Positions 39,948-50,801 of a stretch of 64,000 bases of DNA are shown here, piece by piece. Source of the DNA: Nigrospora sphaerica (taxonomy: Eukaryota > Ascomycota > Sordariomycetes > Amphisphaeriales > Apiosporaceae); the NCBI GenBank assembly GCA_018287875.1, contig JAGVVL010000002.1:7874001-7938000 (forward strand), read 5' to 3'. Numbering within the stretch: position 1 is the first letter of the stretch; every line of letters starts with the position of its first letter. The notes under the pieces were generated by a model. That model had not been told where the DNA came from, ran no database searches, and worked only from the letters and a program-made list of their open reading frames with translations. Made by a program: the position numbers and the translations under genes.

Positions 39948-42674
39948 ATGTTGACCAGTGTTTTGTCGCAAGCGGCCCCGGGTGCCAGGCTATCTTCAAT
40001 CAGACCAGCTGGACCGAAAACACTGGCACCAGTTGGCACTTCGCTGCTTAATAATCGGTATGCTCAGCAGACCCGCGACTACCGCTTCGGCTTGTGGTCG
40101 TCCTTCCTTGAGCCTGAATACCGCAGAAGCATCCGCCAACGTCATCGCATTATCAAGTACAAATATGCCGAGTCGCTCAACCGGCGACTGTCCTGGGATC
40201 CGAGCCCACCGCCCGAGGATCCGAAGGCATCCTTGCGACGCCATGTTGGACGGTTTTGCCACTGGCCTGTATGGCAGCTCGGCAACCGCATGGCGAGCTA
40301 TGGTGGGCGCCGCGAGCCCAACGAGGATGCACCCGAGTCCGGTTCTCGCTTTGGGCACGACACTGCACGTTCCCGTTCGCCTTGGACAAAAGAGTCTCCG
40401 CGTGAATCAACTTCCGAGTCCTCGGCATCAGAGGAATACTACATTGATCCCATTACTAACCGTCGAGTCTGGAAAAACACATATACAAATCCAGAAAGGG
40501 GTGACCGGGACCCAGCGACACCGCCCGATCCCTATGGGTCTCAGGCAGGCAGTTCTCGGCTACCTCAGACCAATGCCGCGCCGCCTCTTTATTCAGATGG
40601 GCCTCTTCCTTCGGCCAAGCTGAACAAGTACCAAGCACTCAGTATCGATCAGGTGGCAACCGAACGAGTGTCTGCGATAGACGACAGGTCGGCAGCCGAC
40701 GGCTTCAAGTATCCAAATCGTCCCACGGAGAGCGAAGAGTACTCGCTGAATCATCTTCCGCCCGAGGAAGCAGCCGAGCGCTACGAGGACCTGCACAAAT
40801 ACCAGCCTACAGAGCATGACGCCATCAGAGACACAGTCGAGGCGCCGTACGAGGAATACGAAGATCTTGACCTGTACAAGCCAACCGAGCACGACGAGAT
40901 CAAGGACACCTGGGTCCCATCTGTGCAGAAGTACGAGGACCTGCACAAGTACAACCCTACAGAACACGATGAAATCAAAGACGTATCGCTAGAGACGCCG
41001 CCGAAATACGAGGATCTTCACAACTATCGACCGGCAGAGCACGACGAAATAGTCGACATTGTGGTGGATTCCAAGCCCATGTACGATGATTTGAACGACT
41101 ACAGGCCCCACGAGCATGACGAGATCATCACCCCCGAGGAGTCGGTGCCCAAGTATGACGACTTGGGCAAGTACAAGACGTACGAGGGGCGCGACGACTT
41201 CACTATTGACGAGAGCGAAACCAAACCGAAGTACGAGGACCTCGATCAGTATCAGCCCCTATATCATGAGGAAGACAAGGTTGCGGCAGACAGTACCTCG
41301 GAATACGAAGACCTAGACAAGTATCGTTCTGGCGTATTCAAGGATATTCAGACCGTCACGGAAGACCAGCCTTTTGAACAGTATGGTGATCTGGACCAAT
41401 ACAAAGCTTTCCGTTATCAAGAGCCAGATGGCAAAGCACCTGTGGAGCAGGATGCGGTTGGAGAAAGCCTGGAAGAGTTCGACGGCAAGAAGGAGAACCG
41501 AGAAAACCTAGAGGATGCCATGACGGGATACATCGCTGTTTCGGATGCTGTGGACCGGGAGGCAAGTGCCAGCATCCAGCACCTTCGACAACGTTTTCAG
41601 GATGGACAGCCCTCCGTCAACATCTTCCGCGACTCTCCGGAGGCGTTCATGCAGCTCCTGCACGAGGAAGGACTAGACGAAAAGTCAATTGCACAGGCCT
41701 CGACTGAGGGCACCTCTTCGGCGTTTGCAGGTGAGAAAGCCCGGCTAGCCGAGGTGCAAAACGCCGAGCGGGCACACCACGACGGCCTCTCAGAGGCCAA
41801 CAACCAGGCGAGGTTGGAAACCGCCTTGGATCGACAGTCTGCTTCCCACCAAGAACCAGCCTCTTCCACCCAAAGTAAGAGGTTCAGGAGGCGACGTTGG
41901 CCGGAGGAACGTGAGACTGATCCATACATGAAAGCATTGCAGGACAATGATGGCACGAGACTACTTACCCAATCTGGCACCACAGAGAACCCATTTGAAC
42001 CCGAAAAGGCACCATGTTCGGAACCTGAGCCCACAGTGTACAAAATCCTCGCTTACGACCCAACGATGCAGAGTATCAGCATCGCTGAGACCACGTCGGT
42101 GGTTCCCGACCAGGCAGCGCCCTTGACGCCCAGCGAAGTCCTGCTCCGCTTGTCTAACCCCAGCAAATTTTTCCCTCATTTCGATCAGTTACGCGCCGAA
42201 GGCTTCGAGATCGTGTCGGGAAGCGGCGACGTGCTCATCTTCCGCAAGGTACGCGAGGCCGCACCCCCAGCGCCGAGCTCGACCCAGAGCCAAACCCAGA
42301 CTGCGCAAGATACCAGCGCACCACCGGTCAACCCCATCGACATGATGGGGCGGCAGCTCTTGCCCAACGTCGCGGCCTCGCGCGCCTCGCCAACTGGTTT
42401 CGTCAATTACAACGACCCCCCTGTCGTCGATCCACCATCCTTCTCCCCATACAGCCGTTTCCCGACAGACGCCGGAACCAGCGAGCCCGCCTTCAGCAGC
42501 GATATCACAACGCGTATTGTGGGTCAGCGGACCAAGCACAAGAAGAGGCGAGGCGTTACCCGGCGGATCCTTATCGGCGGTCTCTGGGTCGCGGGCACCT
42601 CGTACGCACTGGGCGTTATTTGTGAATATTTTACGACGGGCGGTCTTGACGGCCGGGGGCCCGCCGGCCTCTAG
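39948..42674 (+). CDS. Uncharacterised, probably mitochondrial, single-TM protein with nine ~25-residue repeats
   Basis: Single exon, 908 aa from ATG 39948. The N-terminus (MLTSVLSQAAPGARLSSIRP) is basic and hydroxylated like a mitochondrial presequence; it is followed by the segment RFGLWSSFLEPEYRRSIRQR, then a Ser/Pro-rich part with SYGGRREPNEDAPESG. From residue 279 to about 494 runs a regular array with the core K-Y-E-D-L-x-x-Y-x-P-x-E-H-D-E-I-x-D. After it come a disordered part, a folded-looking segment (SEPEPTVYKILAYDP, LRLSNPSKFFPHFDQLRAEG), a basic stretch (KHKKRRGVTRRI) and one hydrophobic helix (about residues 870-895), suggesting membrane anchoring near the C-terminus. I do not recognise a named function. 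A mitochondrial location is inferred only from the leader and the TM. Confidence 0.85.
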   Translation: MLTSVLSQAAPGARLSSIRPAGPKTLAPVGTSLLNNRYAQQTRDYRFGLWSSFLEPEYRRSIRQRHRIIKYKYAESLNRRLSWDPSPPPEDPKASLRRHVGRFCHWPVWQLGNRMASYGGRREPNEDAPESGSRFGHDTARSRSPWTKESPRESTSESSASEEYYIDPITNRRVWKNTYTNPERGDRDPATPPDPYGSQAGSSRLPQTNAAPPLYSDGPLPSAKLNKYQALSIDQVATERVSAIDDRSAADGFKYPNRPTESEEYSLNHLPPEEAAERYEDLHKYQPTEHDAIRDTVEAPYEEYEDLDLYKPTEHDEIKDTWVPSVQKYEDLHKYNPTEHDEIKDVSLETPPKYEDLHNYRPAEHDEIVDIVVDSKPMYDDLNDYRPHEHDEIITPEESVPKYDDLGKYKTYEGRDDFTIDESETKPKYEDLDQYQPLYHEEDKVAADSTSEYEDLDKYRSGVFKDIQTVTEDQPFEQYGDLDQYKAFRYQEPDGKAPVEQDAVGESLEEFDGKKENRENLEDAMTGYIAVSDAVDREASASIQHLRQRFQDGQPSVNIFRDSPEAFMQLLHEEGLDEKSIAQASTEGTSSAFAGEKARLAEVQNAERAHHDGLSEANNQARLETALDRQSASHQEPASSTQSKRFRRRRWPEERETDPYMKALQDNDGTRLLTQSGTTENPFEPEKAPCSEPEPTVYKILAYDPTMQSISIAETTSVVPDQAAPLTPSEVLLRLSNPSKFFPHFDQLRAEGFEIVSGSGDVLIFRKVREAAPPAPSSTQSQTQTAQDTSAPPVNPIDMMGRQLLPNVAASRASPTGFVNYNDPPVVDPPSFSPYSRFPTDAGTSEPAFSSDITTRIVGQRTKHKKRRGVTRRILIGGLWVAGTSYALGVICEYFTTGGLDGRGPAGL
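40782..41456 (+). repeat. Nine-copy coding repeat array, about 75 bp per unit
   Basis: The tyrosine codon of the YEDL-like core lies at 40782, 40857, 40932, 41007, 41082, 41154, 41232, 41304 and 41382, i.e. spacings of 75, 75, 75, 75, 72, 78, 72 and 78 bp. The first five units keep EHD(E/A)I; the last four have lost it. Nucleotide identity between units is moderate, so the array is old and under protein-level constraint. Confidence 0.9.
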
Positions 42675-43337
42675 GTCCTCGGGCGGTTTGCGCTACTGGC
42701 ACTAAGTGGTTTGCTTTCTTTCTTGGTTGTATTACGTGGTCCGGATCTGAGGTGCGGCGTAGGGCAGATAGCCTTGGTCGGTTGGGTCTCTCTCCTATCT
42801 TTTCTTTGGGTCTATTTAGGGCGCTTGGGACTTTACAATCGTCTTTGCTGGCTTCATATAACTATGTACAAGTTGGTCACACCGACATTTGTGTTTTTTT
42901 ATTCGTTTGATAGCCCACCATCCATACCTCTCTTTTCCCAAGCCAGGAGATTCTTTTACAAAACCACAGAACCACACGATATGGTAATTTTCCACGACGG
43001 ATAGAAGTGGCTGTTGATTGTTGCTCTGATATGCTGCTTCAACTTCATGCACTACTGCTCGCCCACAAATGCCAACAAAGACCAGTTGCTTTTGATGTTT
43101 CCCAGTTGTCACACACAATCTCCCCACCTCGAAACCCCCATTAGATCTAACCTTGGATGCGTCCCTATTCCCCTTAGCAACCCGCCCCCGCACCACGCAA
43201 GCGCCATTGGCACCTTACGCAGCAGCCTCGGCAGCCTCTCTCTCTCTCCCTCCATCTGTCCCGCCCTCGGCCGTTCGGGGCAGCTGGCGGTCCGGTTCCT
43301 AAAGAATTTCGAATGAGCCCAAGCCCTGGTGGGGGGC
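42675..43337. other. Intergenic, convergent 3' ends
   Basis: About 0.66 kb between the nine-repeat gene and the 79-residue gene. Locally AT-rich around 42830-42930, as expected for 3' UTRs. Nothing else is recognised. Confidence 0.5.
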
Positions 43338-43577
43338 CTACTGGCTGCGACTCTCGCTGAAACCGGGGCCGGCGTCCTGGTTGTCGCGGATGCCCGTCAT
43401 CTGCAGCTCGCGCTTCTCGTCCTCCTTCTTGTAGCTCTGGCGGCGGGCCATGGCGGGCGGCTTCCAGGCGTCAGCACTGGACATGGCGCGCGCCGCGTCC
43501 TTTTCGGCCTGCGGCGACGTCGGCCCCTGGGGCGCCGGCGGCGGTGCGGCGGCGGCGGCGGCGTGCGGGGTCGACAT
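43338..43577 (-). CDS. Small conserved-type hypothetical protein (79 aa)
   Basis: Single exon from ATG 43577 to a stop at 43338. The N-terminus is Ala/Pro-rich (MSTPHAAAAAAPPPAP), followed by a compact motif: SADAWKPPAMARRQSYKKED, then KRELQMTGI, ending in GFSESRSQ. Short fungal proteins with an AWKP...RxQS(W/Y)xKED.K.x.LQ pattern and a G-F/Y-S/T-E tail are familiar to me as an uncharacterised, stress-linked small family, but this is memory and not a search. No signal peptide or TM. The 5' side holds a normal promoter-sized gap. Function unknown. Confidence 0.65.
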   Translation of the reverse strand: MSTPHAAAAAAPPPAPQGPTSPQAEKDAARAMSSADAWKPPAMARRQSYKKEDEKRELQMTGIRDNQDAGPGFSESRSQ

Positions 43578-44907
43578 GATGGGTTTTAGGGGCGGGGTGG
43601 GTTGGGTGTTTCTGGGTAGGTCGGGAAAGACGAGTGGGTTTGGTGAAGAAAAGGGCGGTTGGGCCGGACTGGTGGTTTGCAGGTGGCCAATCAGGGAAAC
43701 CCAGGGCACGCGGAGAGAAGAGTTCGTGTAGAAGAAGAAAAAAGACAGGCGAGAGTGTTAGGAATGGGGGAAGGGACGGACGATTGATTATATGGGGAAA
43801 CGCCCAGGGCCCCCAATCCATGGATAGGTAGGTAGGTAGGTGCCTATGCGGCAGCCGGCCGCAAGGCTGCGACTGAGAGGGGCGCTTTCGTAGGCGGCTT
43901 GGACCAGGTGCCTTCGCGAATCTCCTGGGCTCTCTTTCCCCGTTCACGTGTGGCACTGGAAACCGGGGCGAGTTTCTGGCCCGGATCGCCGCCGGGGCCA
44001 GGAATCGACTCAGGACCAGACGGCCCTGTGGAAACGCACGCCTCCCGTCCTATCGCATGGGAACCTCCTCACGGTAGGCCTCTCTAACCCACCCTCCTCG
44101 AGCAATCAGATCGGTCCATCCTAGAGCAGGTGCTGTCGCATGAGGTCACCCCAAGAATATGTGGATCGAGTGCAATCCCGCCGCTCTAATTGGCCCTTTC
44201 GTCCGCCTCGAAGCAACCCCGCGTTCCAAATGGCGGGGTAGCTTCTAGCTTGAGCTGCGCGATAAGCACTTATCGGCCTAAAGTACACTTTATTTTACGT
44301 CAAAGCTCTAGTCTGAGGACCCTGACTCCGGAAACTCCTCCCACCCCATCCCCTATACTCCGATGCACAGGACTCAATGGGATGGCCACCGAGGACGGGC
44401 ATCGTCACATGTCGCCAGCCATGCCCAGGTGGTACGCCTCGTATTCTAACATCGCTATGCTACGTATGGTGGACGATGCTGCGTCACCAAATCCTCAAAT
44501 TGGCCCGCCACCTTTTTGGTATCCTTCTTGGTTTGGTTTAACTTGATCTTCATCCACTCGTTCAGGGTCGTCTCTTTACGGTCCGCCGCTAGGGTCGCCA
44601 GAGACGGGATATCTTCTACCTCCGATGTCTCCCCCTCCCCATGCCCCGCGGGTCTTTGTGTCAAACCGGCCAGGCCAGCCCAGCCTCACTCCAACGCCCA
44701 AAATTCGTCCACACTTGCGGCGAACAGAAAAATAAATTCCCAAATGACACACAACAAACGCCTTTTGCTATGCGAAGAACATGCAAGGCATTCGATGCTG
44801 AAGCGGAATTGTGCCTGGTGCCAAACAATGAACAGAGAAGGGGGTATCGTACGTGCCGCGCCGTATGACGCTACGCAAGGCGGAAAATATCCCACAGGTC
44901 ACCTAGC
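43578..44907. other. Intergenic region with a possible orphan exon
   Basis: About 1.3 kb. A GTAGGTAGGTAGGT microsatellite lies at about 43828. The minus-strand frame 44455-44664 has coding-like composition but no ATG near its start (see findings). No other gene is recognised. Confidence 0.45.
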
Positions 44908-46497
44908 TTACACTTTCGGCTTCTTCCAGTAGTATTGCTATTCCATGTCAGCGTGGGGGTCACCCGGGCTGGGGTGGCGGCGAGGCGCGTGCTAAGTTAC
45001 CTTGTGTTGCTTCCTGCAGGCTCGGAGGCTTGGCTTTCTCAGCCCGTCCGTCACCGCAAGCCGTCGAGACTCATCTGTGTCTGCCTCGGGGACATAGTAA
45101 TACTCGCTCTCCAAGGGCTTGCCGGCGGCATCCTTGCCGTGTCGGGCAATGGTGCCGATGCACGTCGTCTCCTCAATGATTCTTCGGAGGTCTCTCTTGC
45201 CGAGGTCGCTCTTCTCCTCGCTGGGGAGATTGCTCATGATGGTAGAGAGCGGCGTCGACTGCAGCCGCGAGTACGCCAGCTGGTTGACAACATGGTTACG
45301 GACGGCATCGACATCGATGTTACTGTTCAAGGGTTCCTCAGGCTCCACCGAGGACAGGGCAGTCCTATCCGCCGAGGACAGACGCGATGCGCGATGGGGG
45401 CCGCCGGCCGTAAAGGCGGCAAGACGGCCCGAGAGGTTGGCGCCAAAGGGGCCAAAGGAATGCACGATGGGGTCGTTCTCCTCGTCGGGGTCATTCTCTT
45501 CGGGATCACTCAAGTCACTGGAGAAGCTGCTGGTCACCTCGGTCTGCGCGAACGACGCGTCAATGTCGAATGCGGCCTTGGGAAGCGCGGGTAGTTCAGG
45601 CACGGGGTCCTCGTAAATGTGAACAGGCTCGCCGGCTTCTTCTTTGTCGCCCATCAGCACCGCGTCCAAGCTGGAAGCCGATTTGTGGGCCGGAGTGGGG
45701 GACTCTGGCGACTTGATACGCGTCTGTCTTCGCAGAGGACTCGACTGCAGGAGGTCGGCCACAGAGGTCTTGCGGCCGGGCCCAATACGGGGCGAATCAT
45801 CCCATGACGAGTCCGAGAGGTTGCCAAGAGACTCATGACGCTCCCTCCTGGGCCACTGGATCATGACGCGCGCGTCGTGGATATCGACCATGATCTCGGC
45901 ATGTTCCGTCTCGGACGTGAACGTGTCGTTTTTGGCGAGATCCCACGTCCGTCCCTGGGAGTGCAGCTTCAGTCCGTTCCAGCCAGTGCAGACGATCTCG
46001 ATTTTGTTGGGCTCGACGGGGTCGGTGGCAGCGATGTAGCGGGCCTTGACGTGGACACGCGAGATCAGACGGTTGGCCGAGAGCTGGTAGTGCGACGAGT
46101 TGCTGGAACGGCCCATGAGCAGCGGCTCGCCATTTTCGAAGAGTTCGACCGAGCGGACTGCAGAGAGAGGTGCACGCTCCGTCAAGCTGGACTGGGAACG
46201 CGCAAGGCCGGGACGGGGACCGTGGACATGGGGCGGCGACGAGGACAGTATTCCAGTACTGGAGGTCGGAACGGGCGTGGGATACTTCAGATAGTTGCTT
46301 GCCCCAACCGTCTGTCGCTTGAGCGGACGCGGGTAACCAGGCGAGGAAGACAAGGGCTCGAAGGGCGGCAGCAGAGAGGGTGCAGGACGCTTCACGCCAG
46401 CCACGATACTCGATGCAGAGGCCGAGGGCGGAGCAGGCAAGGTGGGCTCCGGCGCCTCGGTGGGCTCTGGCAGGCTGTTCTCGAGCGCGGCGGTCAT
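44908..46497 (-). CDS. FHA-domain protein, Tos4/Plm2-like
   Basis: Two exons, complement(44908-44937, 45001-46497), 508 aa. The last exon encodes only QYYWKKPKV and a stop; the intron has donor GTAACT, branch GCTGAC and acceptor TAG. An FHA domain spans about residues 115-213: ELFENGEPLLMGR, the phosphothreonine-binding SxxH region SRVHVKARY, and TGWNGLKLHS. The flanks are disordered, with NYLKYPTPVPTSSTGILSSS before the FHA domain and a conserved C-terminal block (IDVDAVRNHVVNQLAYSRLQ, then RRIIEETTCIGTIARHGKDA). In yeast, Tos4 and Plm2 are G1/S-regulated chromatin-associated FHA proteins linked to the DNA damage response. Assignment rests on the domain arrangement and the C-terminal block. 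Confidence 0.85.
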
Positions 46498-48569
46498 GCT
46501 GATGGGCCAACTCGCATGAGATTGACAACGAGAGAAGGAATTGTACAGGTGGGAAAGCGTGTTGCGTGGAGGAGGAGGGTTTGGAGGTAATATCGACCGC
46601 CTGCTGGCAAGGTCAACTCGCGTTTTTGGTTAGTGCAGCCGGGGTCGCGGTGCCAGAGGCGCGTCGAGGTCCGCTGCGCCTAATTGGGGAGCCCTGGCCC
46701 GGCGAATACCACCTCCACTTATACGTCGGTCTGACACGAAAGCGGAAGTAGGAGTTAGTCGCCAATGCACTTGGTAAGCACCCGGGAAGTAGACGAGAGG
46801 GCAGTCGGCGATTGAGCTGTTAACAAGTCGAGCGAGATAGCGACGGTTGCTGCAGTCCGCGCTGGCCTCTAAAAGCGGCCGAGCGGGCTGGGTTACGTAC
46901 AATCTGGGCGTTTGCTGGAAGGACGTTGCTTCTGGCTGGGCCGGCTCGGAATCGGGTTGGCGCTGGAGGTCTGGCAGAGGGAGGCCCGGCAGCACGAGAG
47001 ATTAACGACGGATGTCTCACCTACAACTTGTGTGAACAGGCTCTGGTCGCTTTTAAACAGGGAGGGTCTCGTCTGGGTCTGGCGCGCGGTCAAGACGCGG
47101 GCGCGGTAGGCGTTCCATTTTGCGCGTTCTTACCACCCCACTTGCAGCTGCAACCCCGACCAGACACGATGGCGGATGGCCTGTGGTCCATTGCCGGCGC
47201 CCTGATCCCAGTGCGCGTCGAGAAGGAGGTTGGCGCCAACAGGTCTCGGTTTTTTTTTTCCCTCCGTATACGTCACGCTCATTCCCGTAACAGCTCTCCT
47301 CCTTTCCTTCTCTCCCGTCCTCCCGGTAATGGTGCCGATGCGGCAATGAAGACGACGCGGAGCTGTGCATGGATGCCGATATCCAGCAGCAGGGATATGG
47401 ATGGATGAAGAGCGTGCATACAGCACACACATCCATACACGTACTTACATACTTACGTTGTCTCATACGTCTCTACATCAGATACAACCAGCAAATGTGT
47501 ATGTCCGGTAAAGTACCGCTTTGTACAGGACTATGTACTTTCATCTAACACATGTGCATGACCAAGGTCTCATGTGTTCTGCATTAGGTACCCTACCACT
47601 GGAACCGCATAGCTGGGCACCTGCGTAGAGCTGTCAGCAATCCTGTAAGTCACATTGTCTCCGACAACCCGACGAGAAGCGAGAGCTGGCAAGGCCCGCC
47701 AGAGCTGCTGCCGCTCGGGCTGGCTGTACATAATCATAAATACTTAAGTATATGTGCACGTACTTTGTACATTACTTACATACACGGACACGTGATGGCA
47801 AGCCGCTCCACCATCATCCGCCCGGTTGCTTTTGCCGTTACGTACGGGGCACGCGATTTTCACCGTTGCGCAGGACGGTTTGTTGTTGGGTGTACAGAAT
47901 TGGCTCGCATGGCGTCTGTTCTTCAACGGGTTGCCATCTTGGATACGCGCCGCCATGACGCCCATTAAAGGTTACGTGGGTATCGGAGTATGTAGTAGGT
48001 ACGGCATCCACATAAGACACGCTCCCTCAAAAATGATGGAAGCGCCTGCAAAGATACCTTAACCCCCCTCCCGCCTCCTTCAACTCCATTCCTGACTTTT
48101 CCTCAATACCTATCCGACTAGAGGTCCATCCAGCCACCTGCAAATAGCGTGCCGCCTTCCTTCTTCCAACCCCCCACAGAACTTGGCTGGTACTCTAGAC
48201 AAAAAAAACATATGCCAAGAAATAACAGTATGCATTGAATTGACACCGCGAGAAAGAGAAGAGAAAAAAAGAGATAGAGGCAGAGAGAGACGGGGGAGAC
48301 AAGCAGGGAAACACTGACTCCCGGCCCGTTCAAACTCCCTGCAGTGGCAAGCCACGGCAATGAAACATCAACGCATTCGGGTATCATCAGGTTCTCGCAG
48401 CATACACAGGTTCAACAGCACCCGGTTAGCGAGAGGCCGCAGTCAGCAAAAGAGCGCAAACGCAAGGAAAATGGAGAACTTGCCCAATGGGGCAAGTATG
48501 TGGTGTGGGAATGGCATGGGGGCGCGCGTGCGGCAACAGACGCGTCCAACCGGCGGATTGCAGCGACCC
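46498..48569. other. Intergenic region between the FHA and RhoGAP genes
   Basis: About 2.1 kb, promoter side of the FHA gene and 3' side of the RhoGAP gene. Locally AT-rich stretches with ACATAC/GTACTT motifs lie at 47440-47560 and 47730-47780. No gene, tRNA or repeat array is recognised. Confidence 0.5.
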
Positions 48570-50801
48570 TCAGCCGGTCACCACTATGTCGAAGTCGAAT
48601 ATGTTGGTATGGGAGGTGCCCAGCGTCCACGGGGGCGAGTCTGCCCAGACCGGAACTGATAAACGACACGGTTGCTCGAGGATGCGGCGCGTGAAGCGGC
48701 TGGTGGAGAGGCTAGTGCCCTCAGAAGGCAGACCGGCTCGGCCTACCCTCGTTCAGCATCATGATGTACTCGCTCCGTTTCCGGATGAGAAAGGCCAAGC
48801 CAAGCATGTAGTCGGTACTGTATTTTTCCGAAGACGTGTGCATCAGCGGCTTCAGCAGCACGCCAGCAAGTCGCTCGGCCGTCATATCGTTCTTCTCGGC
48901 CGCGTCCGCAATCGAGGACCAGAGATTCAGCAGCAACTTGAATACGCTGCGGCCGGGGCCTCGCATGCCCCCGAGGGCCTCCTCCCAGAAATCAATGCAC
49001 TGGTCGAGGCGGGTTGAGTGCGAGCCGCTCAGCGTGGCCTGCCGCGACAGGGAGATCCATCGTTTGGCCACCGCCTCGGAAACCAGAGGCTTGGACAGCT
49101 GCGAGAGGTATAGCAGGATGATGTCTGCTGCGTCGTATACGCCGTAGTTGTCCCAGTTGACGTCTTCACCGTACTTGGGGGCCCTGCTGAATGCCTCCTT
49201 CAGCTTCTGCACACGGTAGCCGTCACCCGGCTCGGCAAACAGGTCTGGCGCCTCCACGCCCTCCTTCAAGAGGAAGTTGACACATCTGTGGATGCACAAG
49301 GGAAATTCGCGTCGCGAAGAGCCGCTTCCGCTGTGGTGCGTCTTGGCCGAACTCTTGGCCGCCTGCATGCTCTTGGCAAGGGACACGCCAAAAACGGCGT
49401 TGGAGCCGGGGGAGGCGGGCCCTTCAGGATCTTCCAGTTCCGTCGTCCACAGCGGCAACCTCTTGATCGATGTGGATAGCCTCTTGCTGCCTCTTCGTAC
49501 AAGGTTGGCCTGCATGATTGGGGTAATCGGCCGGGCACCGATAGTATCGGATGATGCCGAACCTTGGCTGCTCGACGTCTCGGAGAGGGAGTTCTTCTTA
49601 TGGCCGAACCAGCGAGGCATGGTGAAGCTCCCCAAACGGGACATCCTTGCTGAGTCCTGTTGTGATCGGGACTTACTAGCAGCGGAGCTGATTTCCGTGA
49701 TGACGCCAAAACTTTCCTCGGCTGCGGATGCCGTATCGAAAGGGGTAGCCATATTCCGGCGCAGGACTTCGATTCGTTTCACATCCTTCGGCGGTGGCGT
49801 GGGTGGTCGGCTGGGCACGTCGTCCATCATTTCGCCCATCAGCTGGTTGACTTCGCGCAGATATGGCTCGGCATGACTGGATGACGGTGGTGTTTCGTCG
49901 GTTGCTTTGCATGACGACGCCCCGTCACTGATCTCGACCGCGCTGTCCGGGCCCCCCTCAACCGCATGGCCGGGACCCTGCACCATGTACGCACTGAAAA
50001 CCCCGCCTTCTCCCACGTAGGCTCCGTCCTCGGCCTCGCTAGCCACGATGAGCGAATTCGCATAGACCCGCAGGGCGGCGGCATAGCTGTGGAGGTCGTA
50101 TTCGGTCCCGTCCGGCTCCAGTTCGGAAGGCATCGTTCTATGCAGCTCTTGCATCTCCTCGAGTATTCGGGTGGCCTCGTTCCTGACTTCGACCTGGCGC
50201 TGTCTGTTCTCGATGTCGTCGTAATCTCCCTGCTCCGAGCTATCGTGGAGGTCACGGCCGCTGGTGCTGTAGAACAGTTAGTGGGCCCTTCGGGTTAACC
50301 AGTTTTTTAGTTGTCGACCTACACTCCAACCAGGTCCAGAGCGAGTCCGATGACGATCCGATGGGCTTCGAGTGTGGCGTGCAAGTCCGCAATGTGTGGC
50401 TTTCCCACCGAGAGCCATTGAGATCTCTTTTGAGGTCTTGACAGCTTGGGGTTGTCGAGAGCCATCAGGCTCTTGTCGAGTTCCTCCACCATCCGAATGC
50501 AGCCTTGTAATACCAGAGGGGTCCGGGTGGCCAACCGAGATGGCATGTTGCCGGCATCGTCTTTTAATAGGTCCAGCACGATCTGCAACGAATGCAGCTC
50601 CCGCGAGACGGCATCAAGGTCAGACCGTGCCTCGCGGACTTCCCGGACGAATTCATTAAGCACGAGGGAGGCCCTGGAGAGGATGTTGCCCAGCTCAATG
50701 CAGTCCGTCGTGATGGCGCTATGTGGACAGAGAAGGTTAGCAGCCGTCTTCGTCTGATGGGAGGCAGCGAAACCACCGGATGCGACTTACAAACTTTCCA
50801 T
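48570..50801 (-). CDS. RhoGAP-domain protein lacking the arginine finger
   Basis: Four exons, complement(48570-48655, 48747-50266, 50323-50718, 50791-50801), 670 aa. Exon 1 is only 11 nt (ATGGAAAGTTT). The N-terminal domain (ITTDCIELGNILSRASLVLN, SLMALDNPKLSRPQKRSQWL) is a helical fungal-type module. A disordered middle part follows, with SRPPTPPPKDVKR and a basic stretch MPRWFGHKKNS. The RhoGAP domain runs from about residue 425: FGVSLAKSMQAAK, REFPLCIHRCVNFLLKEGVE, then DLFAEPGDGYRVQKLKEAF and LLYLSQLSKPLVSEAVAKRW. The position normally occupied by the catalytic Arg (G-I/L-F-R) is Ala480. The protein ends in VPVWADSPPWTLG and NIFDFDIVVTG, reached by splicing out 48656-48746. It should bind Rho-type GTPases, but catalytic activity is doubtful. 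Confidence 0.82.
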
